This document shows positions 17,375-26,978 of a DNA stretch of 64,000 nt, in pieces. Both the position numbers and the translations under genes were made by a program. How positions within the stretch are numbered: position 1 is the stretch's first letter; the number at the start of each line of letters is the position of its first letter. The notes under the pieces are model-generated. The model had not been told where the DNA came from. It saw only the letters and a list, made by a program, of their open reading frames with translations, and ran no database searches. Origin of the DNA: Limisphaerales bacterium (GTDB lineage Bacteria; Verrucomicrobiota; Verrucomicrobiia; Limisphaerales; SXTU01); assembly GCA_009773355.1 (NCBI GenBank), contig WRPG01000016.1:1-64000 (forward strand), given 5' to 3'.

Positions 17375-18625
17375 ATGCACCGCCGCCGTTTCCTCGCCGC
17401 CACGTCCGCTGCCGTCGCCAGTCCGTTCCTCGCCCGTGCGGCGGAAGCCCCTTCGCTCGCCAGCTTCGACCAGGCGATGGAGACGTTCATCGCGGCCCGC
17501 CAGATGCCCGGCGGCGCGCTCGCGGTGGTGAAGGACGGCCGGCTCGTCCACGCGCGCGGCTACGGCTGGGCGGACAAGGAAAAGCAGCAGCGCGTCGAGC
17601 CGACCTCGCTCTACCGCATTGCCAGCATCTCGAAGCCCATCACCGCCGTCGCCGTGCTCAAGCTCGTCGAGCAGGGCAAGCTCAAGCTCGACGACCGCGC
17701 GTTCGACTTCCTCCCGCTCAAGCCCCTGCCCGGCGCGAAGCCCGACCCGCGCCTGCGCACCATCACCATCCGCCAATGCCTCCAGCACACCGGCGGCTGG
17801 GATCGCGACAAGAGCTACGACCCGATGTTCCGCCCGAAGCTCATCGCCGAAGCCGCCAAGGAAGCCGCGCCCGCCAGCGCCAGCGCCGTCATCCGCTACA
17901 TGCTGGGCCAGCCGCTCGATTTCGACCCCGGCACGCGCTACGCCTACTCGAACTTCGGATACTGCATGCTGGGCCGCGTCATCGAGAAGCTCACGGGGAA
18001 GAGTTACGAGCAGTTCGTGAAGGACGCCGTGCTCGCGCCCGCCGGCATCAAGGCGATGCGGCTGGGCCGCTCGTTGGAAACTGGCCGCGCGCCCGGTGAA
18101 GTCCGCTACTACATGCCCGAGTCCGAGACGGCGGAGAATGTCTTCCCCGGCCTGCCACCCAAAGTTCCGTGGCCCTACGGCGCGTTCAATCTCGAAGCGA
18201 TGGACGCGCACGGTGGCTGGCTGGCCAGCGCCGTGGACCTCGCGCGCTTCGCCGCCGCACTGCATAACCCGGAGAAGTGTCCGCTGCTGAAGCCGGAAAC
18301 TTGGCGCGAGTTGCACACGCCGCCGCCCGCGACGGTCGCGCGCGCCACGGAAGGCCCGTCGAAGGGCACCTATTACTGCTGCGGCTTCATGTCGCGCCCG
18401 ATGGACGTGGCGGCGGGCCGGGTGAACTACTGGCACAGCGGCAGCCTGCCCGGCACTTACACGATGCTCGTGCGCCGCTGGGACGGCCTGAGCTGGGCCG
18501 CGCTCTTCAACCAGCGCAGCAAGGAACGCAAGCTCGATGGCGAGATTGACCCCGCGCTCCATCGCGCCGCCGACGTGGTGAAGGACTGGCCGAGGGGGGA
18601 TTTGTTTACGAAGTTCGTGGCATAG
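17375..18625 (+). CDS. Secreted serine hydrolase of the beta-lactamase/EstB family
   Basis: The 416-residue product starts MHRRRFLAATSAAVASPFLA, a Tat-like signal peptide. It carries the SxxK motif (SISK, about residue 84), the tyrosine motif YSN (in YAYSNFGY) and a C-terminal HSG (YWHSGSLPG) in place of KTG. This is the class C beta-lactamase/esterase/D-peptidase fold; the true substrate cannot be read. The ATG at 17375 was chosen because the signal peptide starts there. Confidence 0.88.
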   Translation: MHRRRFLAATSAAVASPFLARAAEAPSLASFDQAMETFIAARQMPGGALAVVKDGRLVHARGYGWADKEKQQRVEPTSLYRIASISKPITAVAVLKLVEQGKLKLDDRAFDFLPLKPLPGAKPDPRLRTITIRQCLQHTGGWDRDKSYDPMFRPKLIAEAAKEAAPASASAVIRYMLGQPLDFDPGTRYAYSNFGYCMLGRVIEKLTGKSYEQFVKDAVLAPAGIKAMRLGRSLETGRAPGEVRYYMPESETAENVFPGLPPKVPWPYGAFNLEAMDAHGGWLASAVDLARFAAALHNPEKCPLLKPETWRELHTPPPATVARATEGPSKGTYYCCGFMSRPMDVAAGRVNYWHSGSLPGTYTMLVRRWDGLSWAALFNQRSKERKLDGEIDPALHRAADVVKDWPRGDLFTKFVA

Positions 18626-18635
18626 TGATGCGCCT

Positions 18636-18711
18636 GTAGCTCGACATTCCAATGTCGAGAGCCGCGCGGGCTCGGACAGCCACAGCACTCGACATTGGAA
18701 TGTCGAGCTAC
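18636..18711. repeat. Nested palindromic element, CTCGACATT family, copy 1
   Basis: The left arm is GTAG followed by CTCGACATTCCAATGTCGAG. The right arm is its exact reverse complement. Each arm is itself nearly palindromic, so either a long hairpin or two short ones can form. It begins ten bases after the serine hydrolase stop and ends 20 bases before the convergent deacetylase stop. A second copy follows recQ (55530-55601). Confidence 0.95.
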
Positions 18712-18731
18712 TTGGGAGCGCCAGCCCCCCA

Positions 18732-19745
18732 TCAGCCCACTGTCCTCGCCACCGCCTCCAAGTCCGTCAGCACCGCCCGCTCGCGTTGCCGCGCGACGAG
18801 GTCGCAGATCATCTCCACCGTGCGGCACTCTGGGTCCACCACGCCGAGGCAGCTCGGGTGCGCGAGGAAGTCAAAGACCAGCCCGCGCTCGACGCAATGC
18901 TCCGCCGCCGCGCGCGTCACGCGCAGGAACCAGTCGAGCTTCCACCGGCCCGTGCGGAACGCGCCGATGTCGCTGATGGGGTTCATCGGGATTTCCACCA
19001 GCCCGCCGGGATAGCGGAACGGCTGCGCCTCCGCCTGCGCGCGCACCACGCTCGCGACGAGCGCCGCGTCCGGCTCCTCGCCGGGCTGCGCAGCCACATG
19101 GCTGGGATACTTGGAGCTGCACCAGGTGAAGCCGAGTTCGCGCAACGTCTGCTGAACTTGCGGCGCGTCAGCCAAACCGTTGCTGAAACCACCGGGCGTG
19201 CGGAAGCCGCTCGGCGCGACGCCCAGTCGCGATTTCATCGCCGCCGTGCATTGCGCGATGTTCTCGCAGATGACCGCCGCCGGCTCCTTGTCCGCGATGA
19301 GCCACGGCGCGCGCTGGAAGCGAAACTGAATCTGCTCCGCCTTCACGGCCTTCACATTCACATGATCGTAGGTGTGGTTGCCGATGCGATGGCCGTCAGC
19401 GAGCAACTGCTTCAACCAGTCCACGTTCTCCTGTTCCAGCGCGCGGCCCACGAGGAAGAAGTGGACGACGCCCCCGCGCGCCTTCACGCGCCGCGCGACC
19501 TCGACCGCGTAGCGCTTCGTCGCGTCGTCCAGGTTGCCCTTCTCGTAGTCCCAGTGCGTCTGCTCCCACGCCGGGAAGTTGCGCGACATCTCCAGGTCGA
19601 GCGTGATGGCGAGGCGGGCCTTCCTGGCCGGTGGCTCCGCCCCGTGAGCGGGCAGCCCGGCCACCGCCGCCGCGAGCGCGCAGCCCCGGAGAAACTCACG
19701 GCGTGGCAAACCGCCCGCTTGGATGGTGCTCTGTGCGCTGTTCAT
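18732..19745 (-). CDS. Exported polysaccharide deacetylase (NodB-like)
   Basis: The 337-residue product has a Tat signal (RREFLRGCALAAAVAGLPAHG). NodB motifs follow: TLDLE near residue 50 in place of TFDD, the metal motif NHTYDH (His124, His128) and RTPGG. The family removes acyl groups from cell-wall or exopolysaccharide sugars. The change of motif 1 may alter the metal site. It is divergent from the pelG region, so a role in exopolysaccharide processing is possible but not shown. Confidence 0.85.
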   Translation of the reverse strand: MNSAQSTIQAGGLPRREFLRGCALAAAVAGLPAHGAEPPARKARLAITLDLEMSRNFPAWEQTHWDYEKGNLDDATKRYAVEVARRVKARGGVVHFFLVGRALEQENVDWLKQLLADGHRIGNHTYDHVNVKAVKAEQIQFRFQRAPWLIADKEPAAVICENIAQCTAAMKSRLGVAPSGFRTPGGFSNGLADAPQVQQTLRELGFTWCSSKYPSHVAAQPGEEPDAALVASVVRAQAEAQPFRYPGGLVEIPMNPISDIGAFRTGRWKLDWFLRVTRAAAEHCVERGLVFDFLAHPSCLGVVDPECRTVEMICDLVARQRERAVLTDLEAVARTVG

Positions 19746-20113
19746 GCCGGGAAACTAGCCGAACGTGCCGAAGAACTGAAGCGGACGCTTGTTCGCGCGG
19801 CGGGGTTATGATTGGGTCCCGGCCGGAAGCCCAACTCCGATGCCCTTGGCCAGCCGTTCAACACCTGTGCGTTCCACCGTGCCTTCGCGGTCGCGGTATT
19901 GGCATCGGGCCGCACTGCTGGGCATCCGGATCATTTTGTGGGTGGTTTCGGGGGCAAGTTCCGGTCTCGGCCGTGTCGGTGGTGTTTGGTTTTTTACATT
20001 CGTCAGCGGTTCCTCGCGGCAGCGGCCTGGTGGCCTGGTTCTTTGTGAAGGACGGGGTGCCTGTGCAACTCACCTTTCCCGAGCGCCGCAATGAAGGCGG
20101 AGTCTGCTCGATC
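19746..20113. other. Intergenic region before the pelG remnant
   Basis: No conserved protein is recognisable in these 368 bases. An open + frame runs through them, but its peptide is low in conserved features. It may hold the promoter for pelG and the decayed upstream part of the remnant at 20114-20485. Confidence 0.4.
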
Positions 20114-20485
20114 ATGGCTTCCAATGCCGGAGGCATCACCTTCAGCACCAATTTCACGCTTCGCATTGCCGTGCCGCAGCGGTTCGAGCTCCCAGAGCAC
20201 CTGCCTGATGGCCGGTTCCGCCTGCGGTTTGGCGATCGGGACGGGCAGCCACTGCCGGCCGGCGCGGTGTCGAACTTTGCGGTCTGGGCGAGTTCTGACG
20301 TTCGCGGATTGAATTGGCTGCGCCTCACCATCAGCGACGGACAGGCGGTGGTGGATGCCCCTGACGCCGCCAACCAACCACTCCGTTTCTACCGGGTGGA
20401 AGAGCGTTGGCTCTTCGCTGGCAGCCGCGCCCGGCGAAATGAGTTCTTGGCTTCACCCGGCGCGACGCCATCCTTCCCGGCACAG
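20114..20485 (+). pseudogene. Remnant of a secreted PVC-type protein C terminus, in frame with pelG
   Basis: The translation contains LPDGRFRLRFGDRDGQPLPAG, then LNWLRLTISDGQAVVDAPDAANQPLRFYRVEE. This is the pattern of the short beta module that ends many Verrucomicrobia secreted proteins, where FYR is normally close to the C terminus. Here the frame continues with no stop into pelG. No signal peptide or upstream domain is left. I read it as the tail of a decayed gene; a functional fusion to PelG is less likely. Confidence 0.5.
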
Positions 20486-21865
20486 ATGGCGGGCGTTGGC
20501 TTTGAACTGAACAAGCTGCTGGCCAAGCAGGGTTACACCGGGCTGCTTCAGGCCTACGGCTACGCGGCGCTCATCGGCAGCGGGCCGTGGCTGGTGTCGG
20601 TGATCTCGCTGGGGATGCTCGGCGCAGTGCTCACCACGGTGAGCGATTCCGACGAGCTGCAAACCTTCTTCGTGAGCATCTCGCTGGTGTATGCGGTCAC
20701 ACTCGTCCTGAGCGGGCCGATCCAGATGGTTCTCACGCGGCACGCGGCGGACCAGGAGTATGCGCGCGAGCCGGAGAAGATTTACCCGACGTTCGTGTTC
20801 TCGATCGCGTGGAGCATGCTGCTCTTCTCGGTGGTCGGGCTGGTGATCTTTGTCGGGTGCGTGCCGGGGCCGCTGGTGTTCCGGCTGGCGGCGGCGATGC
20901 TCACGGCGTTCGTGGGCGGCATCTGGGTGGCGAGCATCTTCCTCACGGCCATCAAGGACTACGCGCAGGTGCTGTGGGGCTTCGCCATCGGCAGTGCGGC
21001 CAGCTTCCTCGGCGCGTGGGTGTGCGGGAACTGGCAGGGCGTCACCGGCGCGATGGTGGGCTTCACCCTCGGCCACGCGCTGCTGCTGCTGCTGCTCTTC
21101 CGCGCGATCTACAAGGAGGTTGGCAACCGCGAGGTGGGCGACCCCGAGTTCCTCCGCTGCTTCCGCCGCTACTGGCAGCTCGCCCTGTGCGGCCTCTTCT
21201 ACAACCTCGGCATCTGGATCGACAAATTCCTGTTCTGGTGGCTCGACCCGGCGGCGGAACAGATCGCGGGCTTGCTGCACTCCGCGCCCGTGTATGACCG
21301 CGTGGTGTATTTCGCTTTCCTCACCATCGTGCCGGGCATGGCGGTGTTTCTTCTGAAGCTGGAAACCGACTTCGCGGTTGCCAACGACCAGTTTTTCCAG
21401 CATGTGCTCAAGAAGGGCACGCTCGCGCAAGTCACCGAGCGCAAGCTGGGGATGATCGAGGCGCTGCGGGACGGCTTCGGGCTGCTGCTCAAGGTGCAGG
21501 GGCTGTTCACCATCGTGCTCATCTTGGGCGCGGAGCACGTCCTGCCGGTCATCGGCCTCGGCGCGGTGCAGGCGGGCATCTTCCAGATCGCGCTCATTGG
21601 CACGTTCCTGCTGGTCATCTTCATGTCGCTGCTGATGGTGCTGCACTACCTCGACAAGCGGCGCGACGCGATGATCGCCTGCGCGGTCTTCGCCGGAACG
21701 AACCTGCTCGTGACCTGGGGCAGCATCATGGCGGGCGAGCGGTGGTTTGGCATCGGCTTCCTCGTGGCGGCGGGCTTGGGCACGGTGCTGGCGGGCTTCT
21801 GGGTGAACCAGCACGTCCGCAACCTGGAATACGACACCTTCACGCCACAGCCGCTTTACGGCTAG
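20486..21865 (+). CDS. pelG: Pel exopolysaccharide transporter PelG
   Basis: The 459-residue product begins MAGVGFELNKLLAKQGYTGLLQAYGYAALIGSGPW, the characteristic PelG start, and has about 12 hydrophobic segments across its length. PelG is a MATE/MOP-like integral membrane protein thought to move Pel polysaccharide across the inner membrane, working with PelD, PelE and PelF. No other pel gene is in the window. The ATG at 20486 matches family length; there is no strong ribosome-binding site. Confidence 0.87.
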   Translation: MAGVGFELNKLLAKQGYTGLLQAYGYAALIGSGPWLVSVISLGMLGAVLTTVSDSDELQTFFVSISLVYAVTLVLSGPIQMVLTRHAADQEYAREPEKIYPTFVFSIAWSMLLFSVVGLVIFVGCVPGPLVFRLAAAMLTAFVGGIWVASIFLTAIKDYAQVLWGFAIGSAASFLGAWVCGNWQGVTGAMVGFTLGHALLLLLLFRAIYKEVGNREVGDPEFLRCFRRYWQLALCGLFYNLGIWIDKFLFWWLDPAAEQIAGLLHSAPVYDRVVYFAFLTIVPGMAVFLLKLETDFAVANDQFFQHVLKKGTLAQVTERKLGMIEALRDGFGLLLKVQGLFTIVLILGAEHVLPVIGLGAVQAGIFQIALIGTFLLVIFMSLLMVLHYLDKRRDAMIACAVFAGTNLLVTWGSIMAGERWFGIGFLVAAGLGTVLAGFWVNQHVRNLEYDTFTPQPLYG

Positions 21866-21941
21866 CCGGGCGAATGTTCCAAGCCTGCGGATCAAGACTC
21901 CTCCCGGGTCGGGCTTGGAGAAGTCCCCGCTCAACCGTGAC

Positions 21942-24900
21942 TCACTTGGCGGTCAGGCGGCGGGTGATGTATTCGCGGATGACGGGGATTTTGGCCTTGG
22001 CGAGGAGGAGCGCGCCTTTGGCGGGGTCGGCGGCGACGATGGGTTCGGTGGCATACCAATACATCAGCGGGAGGTTGTGGTCGGTGGCGTCCTCGGCGTG
22101 GGCGAGGAGGGCCTCGACGATGGGCAGGCGCTCGGCCACGGTCAGGCGCTGGCAGGCGCTGGCGAGGTAGAGGCGCACGACGGGCGACGGGTCTTCCTTT
22201 GCGAGGCGGGCGAATTCCTTCAGGGCGGCGTCGCCAGGTTTGTGGTCTTCGCAGAGGAGTTGGATGGTCCAGGCGCGGACGTGCTCATGCGCGTGCTTCA
22301 GCATACGAACGCCGAATTCTGGGCCGCGCCTGTCCAACGCGGAATGATTGTCCTTAAAGCCGCCGGCTACATGCAGTGCTCGCATCGTAGCTACAGTCAT
22401 TCGTGCCTCAAAATCAGCTCGCTCCCGGTCCGGGTTGAGTGGGTGCATCAATGTCTCTTGGAGGTTCCTTTGGAGTTCCCCTTTCACATCGGCGTCAAGT
22501 CCACGCTCTTGAACCAGACGCAATGCGTGCCGACTCTGCCAAGCGTTGTTCGCACCCCACACCCATTTGGCGAGCTCTTGGCCGTAGAGTGGGGTGAGGT
22601 CAACGCTTCGTCCCAGCAGCGCCGTCCGCTTGAGAGCTAGCTCGTGGGTGATCTTGTAAATCCGCCCGTTGCTGCGGTCATGCACGTTCGGGTCGCGCTG
22701 GTTGTGGCATTGCTGGCGGTCATACCAGTCAATCACGAAGACGTTGCCGTCCTGGTCAATCATCTGGTTGAGCGTCTGCGAGGCGCGGTCGTTGAAGTTC
22801 AGGAAGTCCGGCGCGTGTTTGCCCACGTAGCCGCTGCCCTTGCGCTCGGGGCTGTCCACGTTCAGGCGCTGGCCGTGGATGTTCCCGATGAAGAGCTTGC
22901 CGTGATACTCCTTGGGCCAGCTTCCGCCGAGGTAGCACATGAGGCCCGCGTGCGCGTGGCCGCCGCCGGCGGCGTCGGAGCGCGCGTTGCCGCCGTGCGG
23001 GCGGTCGCCGAGATAGTGGCGGTGGTCGGCGATGGTCTTGAGGTCGTCGTAGATGAACGGGTTGATGGGCTGCACCTTTGCGTCCTTGAAGGTGTAGGAG
23101 TTCTCCGGCTGGCCCTGCTGCGGGGAGAAGCTCTGGTCGAAGTAATTCGCCGCGACGCGCCGGGCCTCCACGAGGGTCGGCGCGTAGTGCTGCCCGGCCT
23201 GCCGGTGGTAGCGCCCGCCCTGAATCATGTGGAAGAGATGCGGGATGACGCACGCCTCGATGAAGCAGTGGCCGTATTCGTTGAAGTCAATGCCCCACGG
23301 GTTGCTCGTGCCCTCGGCGAAGACCTCGAAGCGTTTCTTCACCGGCTGGTAGCGCCACACGCCGGCGTTGATGAACTGCCGCTCGCTGTCCGGCGCGCCC
23401 GCGACCTTGACGTGCGAGTGCGTGAACACGCCGTGGCAGCCGTAGAGCCAGCCGTCCGGCCCCCAAGTGAAGGTGTTGAGCATCTCGTGCGTGTCGTGCC
23501 ACGCGAAGCCTTCGAGCAATTTCCTCGGCTCGCCGGCGGGCTGCGGGCCGGCCGCCGTCTCCTTCACGGGAATGTGCAGCAGCCACGGCGCGGCTCCGAC
23601 GAACACGCCGCCGAAGCCCCACTCGATGCCCGACGCGAGGTTCAGCCCCTCGATGAAGACCGTGCGCTTGTCGTGCTTGCCGTCGCCGTCCGTGTCCTCG
23701 AAGACCACGATGCGGTCGTCGCCCTTCTCGCCCGGCTTGCGGATGGGGTAGGTGTAGTTCTCGATGACCCAGAGGCGCCCGCGGTCATCAATGCACATGG
23801 CGATGGGCTGCTTCACGTCCGGCTCGGCGGCGAAGACCGTGACCTTGAAGCCCGGCGGCAACGTCATGGCCTTCACGGATTCTTCGGCGGAAAGGCCGTT
23901 GTGCTTCACCTCGTCGAGCGGCGCTGGCGGCGGCGCGGGAGCCTTGGGCGCGGTCTTCTGCGCGAGCGCGGCGAGGGCCTTGCCGGACATCTTCAGCTCG
24001 TTCGCGAACACGGGCCGCTCGTCGTAGAGCTTGAAGTCGTCGAAGTTGAGGTGGCCCCAATGCCCGCCGGCCTGCTCGTCCACCACGCGGATGAAGATTT
24101 CCTTGTTCTGGTGCCGCTCCAAGTCCGCGACCACGGGTGCAAGCGTCTCGGTCGAGTTGTTCGTCTCCTTGAACTTCTCCGGGTCGCCGCCGGGCGTGGA
24201 GAAAATCACGTTGCCGTTGCCCGTGTTCACAATCTCGACGCGCGTTGACGTGTAAGGCCCGGCCGCCACGAGGAACGCCGCGTAGCGGTGCGTGAGGCGG
24301 AAGGGTTTGCTGGTGAGCGTGCCGGTCGCCTCGTCGCCGAGACCGAGTTCGTAGGTTCCAATCCAGTATTTGCCGACGTGCTTGCTCTGGTTCGGCGCGC
24401 GGCGCGCGACCACGGTGTCGCCGAGGATGGGCTGCTGCTTGAACGCGTCGCCCGTCGCGGTCCAATCGCGCAGGTCGCCCGTCTCGAAGTCGGTGTTGAG
24501 CGGCTTGCCGTCGAGGCCGACGGGGAGGACGCCCTTGGTCGAAAGGGGCGGGTTGGCCTTCACATCGGCGGCGGCGAGCTGCACGGGCGCGGCGGCCTTG
24601 GCCTTCTTCGCGGGCGCGGCCTTGTCGCCCTTGCCGCCCGGCGGCTGCACCACGGCGGGCGTGCCGCTGGGGCGCGTGGTGTGGACGATGATGCTCATCT
24701 TCTCCATCGGCTGGTCGGTGAACGTGGGGAACTTCACGAGCGGCTGCGCCTTGGCGAAGGCGTCGGCGGAAACCGTCTTCGCCTCGTGCGTGAAGACGAA
24801 GGTGCCCATCTTGTTGCCGATGATGAGGTCCTGCTTTCCGTCGCCGTTCACGTCGGCGACGCCAATCTGCCGGCCCACGCCGGACGCGGTGTCAATGAGG

Positions 24901-26048
24901 TGCGGCACCCAGTCCACGGACTTGTCGGCTTTGCGCACGAGCTTGAACCAATACAGCACGCCCTCCTCGCCCGCGCCGGGCGCGACGGCTGGCCCGTGCG
25001 CCCAGTAGCAGTTGCCGGTGACGATGTCCTTGAGTCCGTCGCCATCCACGTCGAACAGCTCGACCGCGTGCAGCTCGGGGAAGTGGATGCCGTAGCGGTT
25101 TTCCGCCGGAGCCTTGTGCATGAAGACGTGCGAGCGCCACTTGGGCGAGCCGTTGTCGTCCTTTTCCGCGAGCTGCTCGTGCCACGCGAGGCCGTAGCCG
25201 TGCGCCGCGAGCGCGGTGACGATGTCCGCGCGGCCGTCGCCGTTCACGTCGTAGGCATACATCTGCGCGCTGGTGGGGGCGAAGTTGGTCTTGTGATGCT
25301 TCCACGCCGGGTCGCCCGCGAGCGACTTGGGCTGCTCGAACCAGCCGTCCTTGCAAATGAGGTCGAGCTTGCCGTCGCCGTTCACGTCGCCGACGCCGAG
25401 GCCGTGCGTGAAGCGCTGCCATTTGCCGCCCGCCGTGATGGGCGTGAACTTCCACTTCGCGGTCGGGTTGCTCCAATCGGGCGAGGCGTAGCCGTAGTTG
25501 CCCTCGTAATTGCAGACAATCTCCGGCTTCCCGTCGCCCGTGAGGTCCGTGAACGTCGGCGACTCGTTGTCCACATGGTCGAGCACCGTCGAGCGCTCCC
25601 AGTGCTGCTCCTTGCCCTTGGGATTGAGGTAGAGATACGCCGGCGTGTTCGGCAGGCCGTAGGTCAGCACGTCATTCCAGCCGTCGCCGTTGAAGTCGTG
25701 GACGAAGGCGAAAAAGTTGTCCGTCGAGTAGGCGTTGCGGCTGCCGAAGTTGCCCTCGAAGCCGGGGAACTCGACCTCCGCGCCCTTGAGGTTCTTGGTC
25801 TTCGTCGTGCGCGTGGCCGGGTAAATCTCGTGGCGCTTCTTGAAGTCCGGCCCTTCCCACCAATACGGCCCCGAGATGGCGTCGGGCTTCCCGTCCTTGT
25901 TCAAGTCCCCGAGCATCGCGCCTTCGGACCAGTAGTGCTTGTCGAGCTGCTGCTTCTTGAACGAGTGCAGCATCGGCTCGGCGGCGGAGACGATGAGAAC
26001 GGCGGCGGAGAGCGCGGCCAGAGCGGAGACGGGGAGACGGGACTTCAT
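21942..26048 (-). CDS. FG-GAP/VCBS repeat plus PVC membrane-bound dehydrogenase-type protein
   Basis: This 1368-residue secreted protein starts MKSRLPVSALAALSAAVLIV (signal peptide). About residues 25-490 contain repeated calcium-binding FG-GAP/VCBS motifs (DLNKDGKPD, DFNGDGWND, DVNGDGKLD, DVDGDGLKD, DVNGDGKQD). A beta-sandwich region with TDFETGDLRDWTATG lies near the middle. From LPPGFKVTVFAAEPDVKQPIAM the protein matches the Pirellula/Verrucomicrobium putative dehydrogenase (TIGR02604 type), a propeller, ending in a HEAT-like helical tail. The C-terminal heme domain often found in this family is absent. Substrate unknown. Confidence 0.85.
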   Translation of the reverse strand: MKSRLPVSALAALSAAVLIVSAAEPMLHSFKKQQLDKHYWSEGAMLGDLNKDGKPDAISGPYWWEGPDFKKRHEIYPATRTTKTKNLKGAEVEFPGFEGNFGSRNAYSTDNFFAFVHDFNGDGWNDVLTYGLPNTPAYLYLNPKGKEQHWERSTVLDHVDNESPTFTDLTGDGKPEIVCNYEGNYGYASPDWSNPTAKWKFTPITAGGKWQRFTHGLGVGDVNGDGKLDLICKDGWFEQPKSLAGDPAWKHHKTNFAPTSAQMYAYDVNGDGRADIVTALAAHGYGLAWHEQLAEKDDNGSPKWRSHVFMHKAPAENRYGIHFPELHAVELFDVDGDGLKDIVTGNCYWAHGPAVAPGAGEEGVLYWFKLVRKADKSVDWVPHLIDTASGVGRQIGVADVNGDGKQDLIIGNKMGTFVFTHEAKTVSADAFAKAQPLVKFPTFTDQPMEKMSIIVHTTRPSGTPAVVQPPGGKGDKAAPAKKAKAAAPVQLAAADVKANPPLSTKGVLPVGLDGKPLNTDFETGDLRDWTATGDAFKQQPILGDTVVARRAPNQSKHVGKYWIGTYELGLGDEATGTLTSKPFRLTHRYAAFLVAAGPYTSTRVEIVNTGNGNVIFSTPGGDPEKFKETNNSTETLAPVVADLERHQNKEIFIRVVDEQAGGHWGHLNFDDFKLYDERPVFANELKMSGKALAALAQKTAPKAPAPPPAPLDEVKHNGLSAEESVKAMTLPPGFKVTVFAAEPDVKQPIAMCIDDRGRLWVIENYTYPIRKPGEKGDDRIVVFEDTDGDGKHDKRTVFIEGLNLASGIEWGFGGVFVGAAPWLLHIPVKETAAGPQPAGEPRKLLEGFAWHDTHEMLNTFTWGPDGWLYGCHGVFTHSHVKVAGAPDSERQFINAGVWRYQPVKKRFEVFAEGTSNPWGIDFNEYGHCFIEACVIPHLFHMIQGGRYHRQAGQHYAPTLVEARRVAANYFDQSFSPQQGQPENSYTFKDAKVQPINPFIYDDLKTIADHRHYLGDRPHGGNARSDAAGGGHAHAGLMCYLGGSWPKEYHGKLFIGNIHGQRLNVDSPERKGSGYVGKHAPDFLNFNDRASQTLNQMIDQDGNVFVIDWYDRQQCHNQRDPNVHDRSNGRIYKITHELALKRTALLGRSVDLTPLYGQELAKWVWGANNAWQSRHALRLVQERGLDADVKGELQRNLQETLMHPLNPDRERADFEARMTVATMRALHVAGGFKDNHSALDRRGPEFGVRMLKHAHEHVRAWTIQLLCEDHKPGDAALKEFARLAKEDPSPVVRLYLASACQRLTVAERLPIVEALLAHAEDATDHNLPLMYWYATEPIVAADPAKGALLLAKAKIPVIREYITRRLTAK

Positions 26049-26263
26049 AGGGGTTGAACTGTGATGGAGGAGCTGACGGGGGTGCTGGAAGCGCGCTTCA
26101 GGCAACGGCATGAGAACTTGCGCATTTGATTTGAGATATTTCACACCACGCCGTCCACGGCGACGGCGGCAGCCGCCGGGGCGGGAGGAATCGGCTTCAT
26201 GCTGCTGGTTGTCGCAAGCAGCGCCGGAGGGGTCAAGCGGATTGGCCGGGCGGGGCCGGCAAC

Positions 26264-26968
26264 TCAGGCTGCCGTGGCGTTCTTGGCACGCAACCGCTCC
26301 AGCGCCGCGGCGGCGGCCTGGCTCTCCGCGAGCTTCTTGCTCTTGCCCCTGCCCCGCCCGATCTCCTCGCCCTTGTAGAACACCGCGCATTCGAACTCGC
26401 GGTCATGGTCCGGGCCGGTGGCGGTGAGGACCTGGTATTGCGGGGCCTCGGAGGAGATGGCCTGAAGGATTTCCTGGAGCGCGCCCTTGGGGTTGTCCGC
26501 CGTGGCGGCGCTTTCGATGTCGGTGAACTCATCGCGGAAGGTGTGCAGAATGAAGGCCCGCGCCACGTCGTAGCCACCGTCGAGGAACAACGCGCCGAGA
26601 ACGGACTCGTAGGCGTCGGCGAGGATGGACGGCCGTTCGCGGCCGCCGTTGAGCTGTTCGCCCCGGCTGAGGATGAGATGCTCACCGAGGCCGAGCGCGC
26701 GGCCCTGTTCGGCGAGGGAGACTTGGTTCACGAGCTGGGCGCGGATTTTCGTGAGCGGGCCTTCGTCGTGGTGCGGGTAGCGGTCGTAAAGCTCGCGCGA
26801 GAGCGCGAGCTGGAGCACGGCGTCGCCGAGGTATTCGAGCCGCTGGTTGTGGTCCTGGCTCGCGCCCATCTCGTGCGAGATGGACGGATGCGTCAGCGCC
26901 AGCCGCAGCAGCGCCGGGTCGCGGAACTGGTGGCCGAGGCGGGACTGGAGTTCGTCGAGACTGGACAC
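26264..26968 (-). CDS. rnc: Ribonuclease III
   Basis: RNase III cleaves double-stranded RNA in rRNA and mRNA processing. The 234-residue protein has the signature NQRLEYLGDAVLQL (residues 41-54) with Glu45 and Asp49, the later acidic pair in ILADAYESVLGALFLDGG (Asp118, Glu121) and a C-terminal dsRNA-binding domain (about 155-230) ending in GKSKKLAESQAAAAALERL. Gln42 replaces the glutamate found at the first signature position in E. coli (Glu38). It starts ten bases after the upstream gene ends. Confidence 0.95.
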   Translation of the reverse strand: MSSLDELQSRLGHQFRDPALLRLALTHPSISHEMGASQDHNQRLEYLGDAVLQLALSRELYDRYPHHDEGPLTKIRAQLVNQVSLAEQGRALGLGEHLILSRGEQLNGGRERPSILADAYESVLGALFLDGGYDVARAFILHTFRDEFTDIESAATADNPKGALQEILQAISSEAPQYQVLTATGPDHDREFECAVFYKGEEIGRGRGKSKKLAESQAAAAALERLRAKNATAA

Positions 26969-26978
26969 GAGACGGGCC

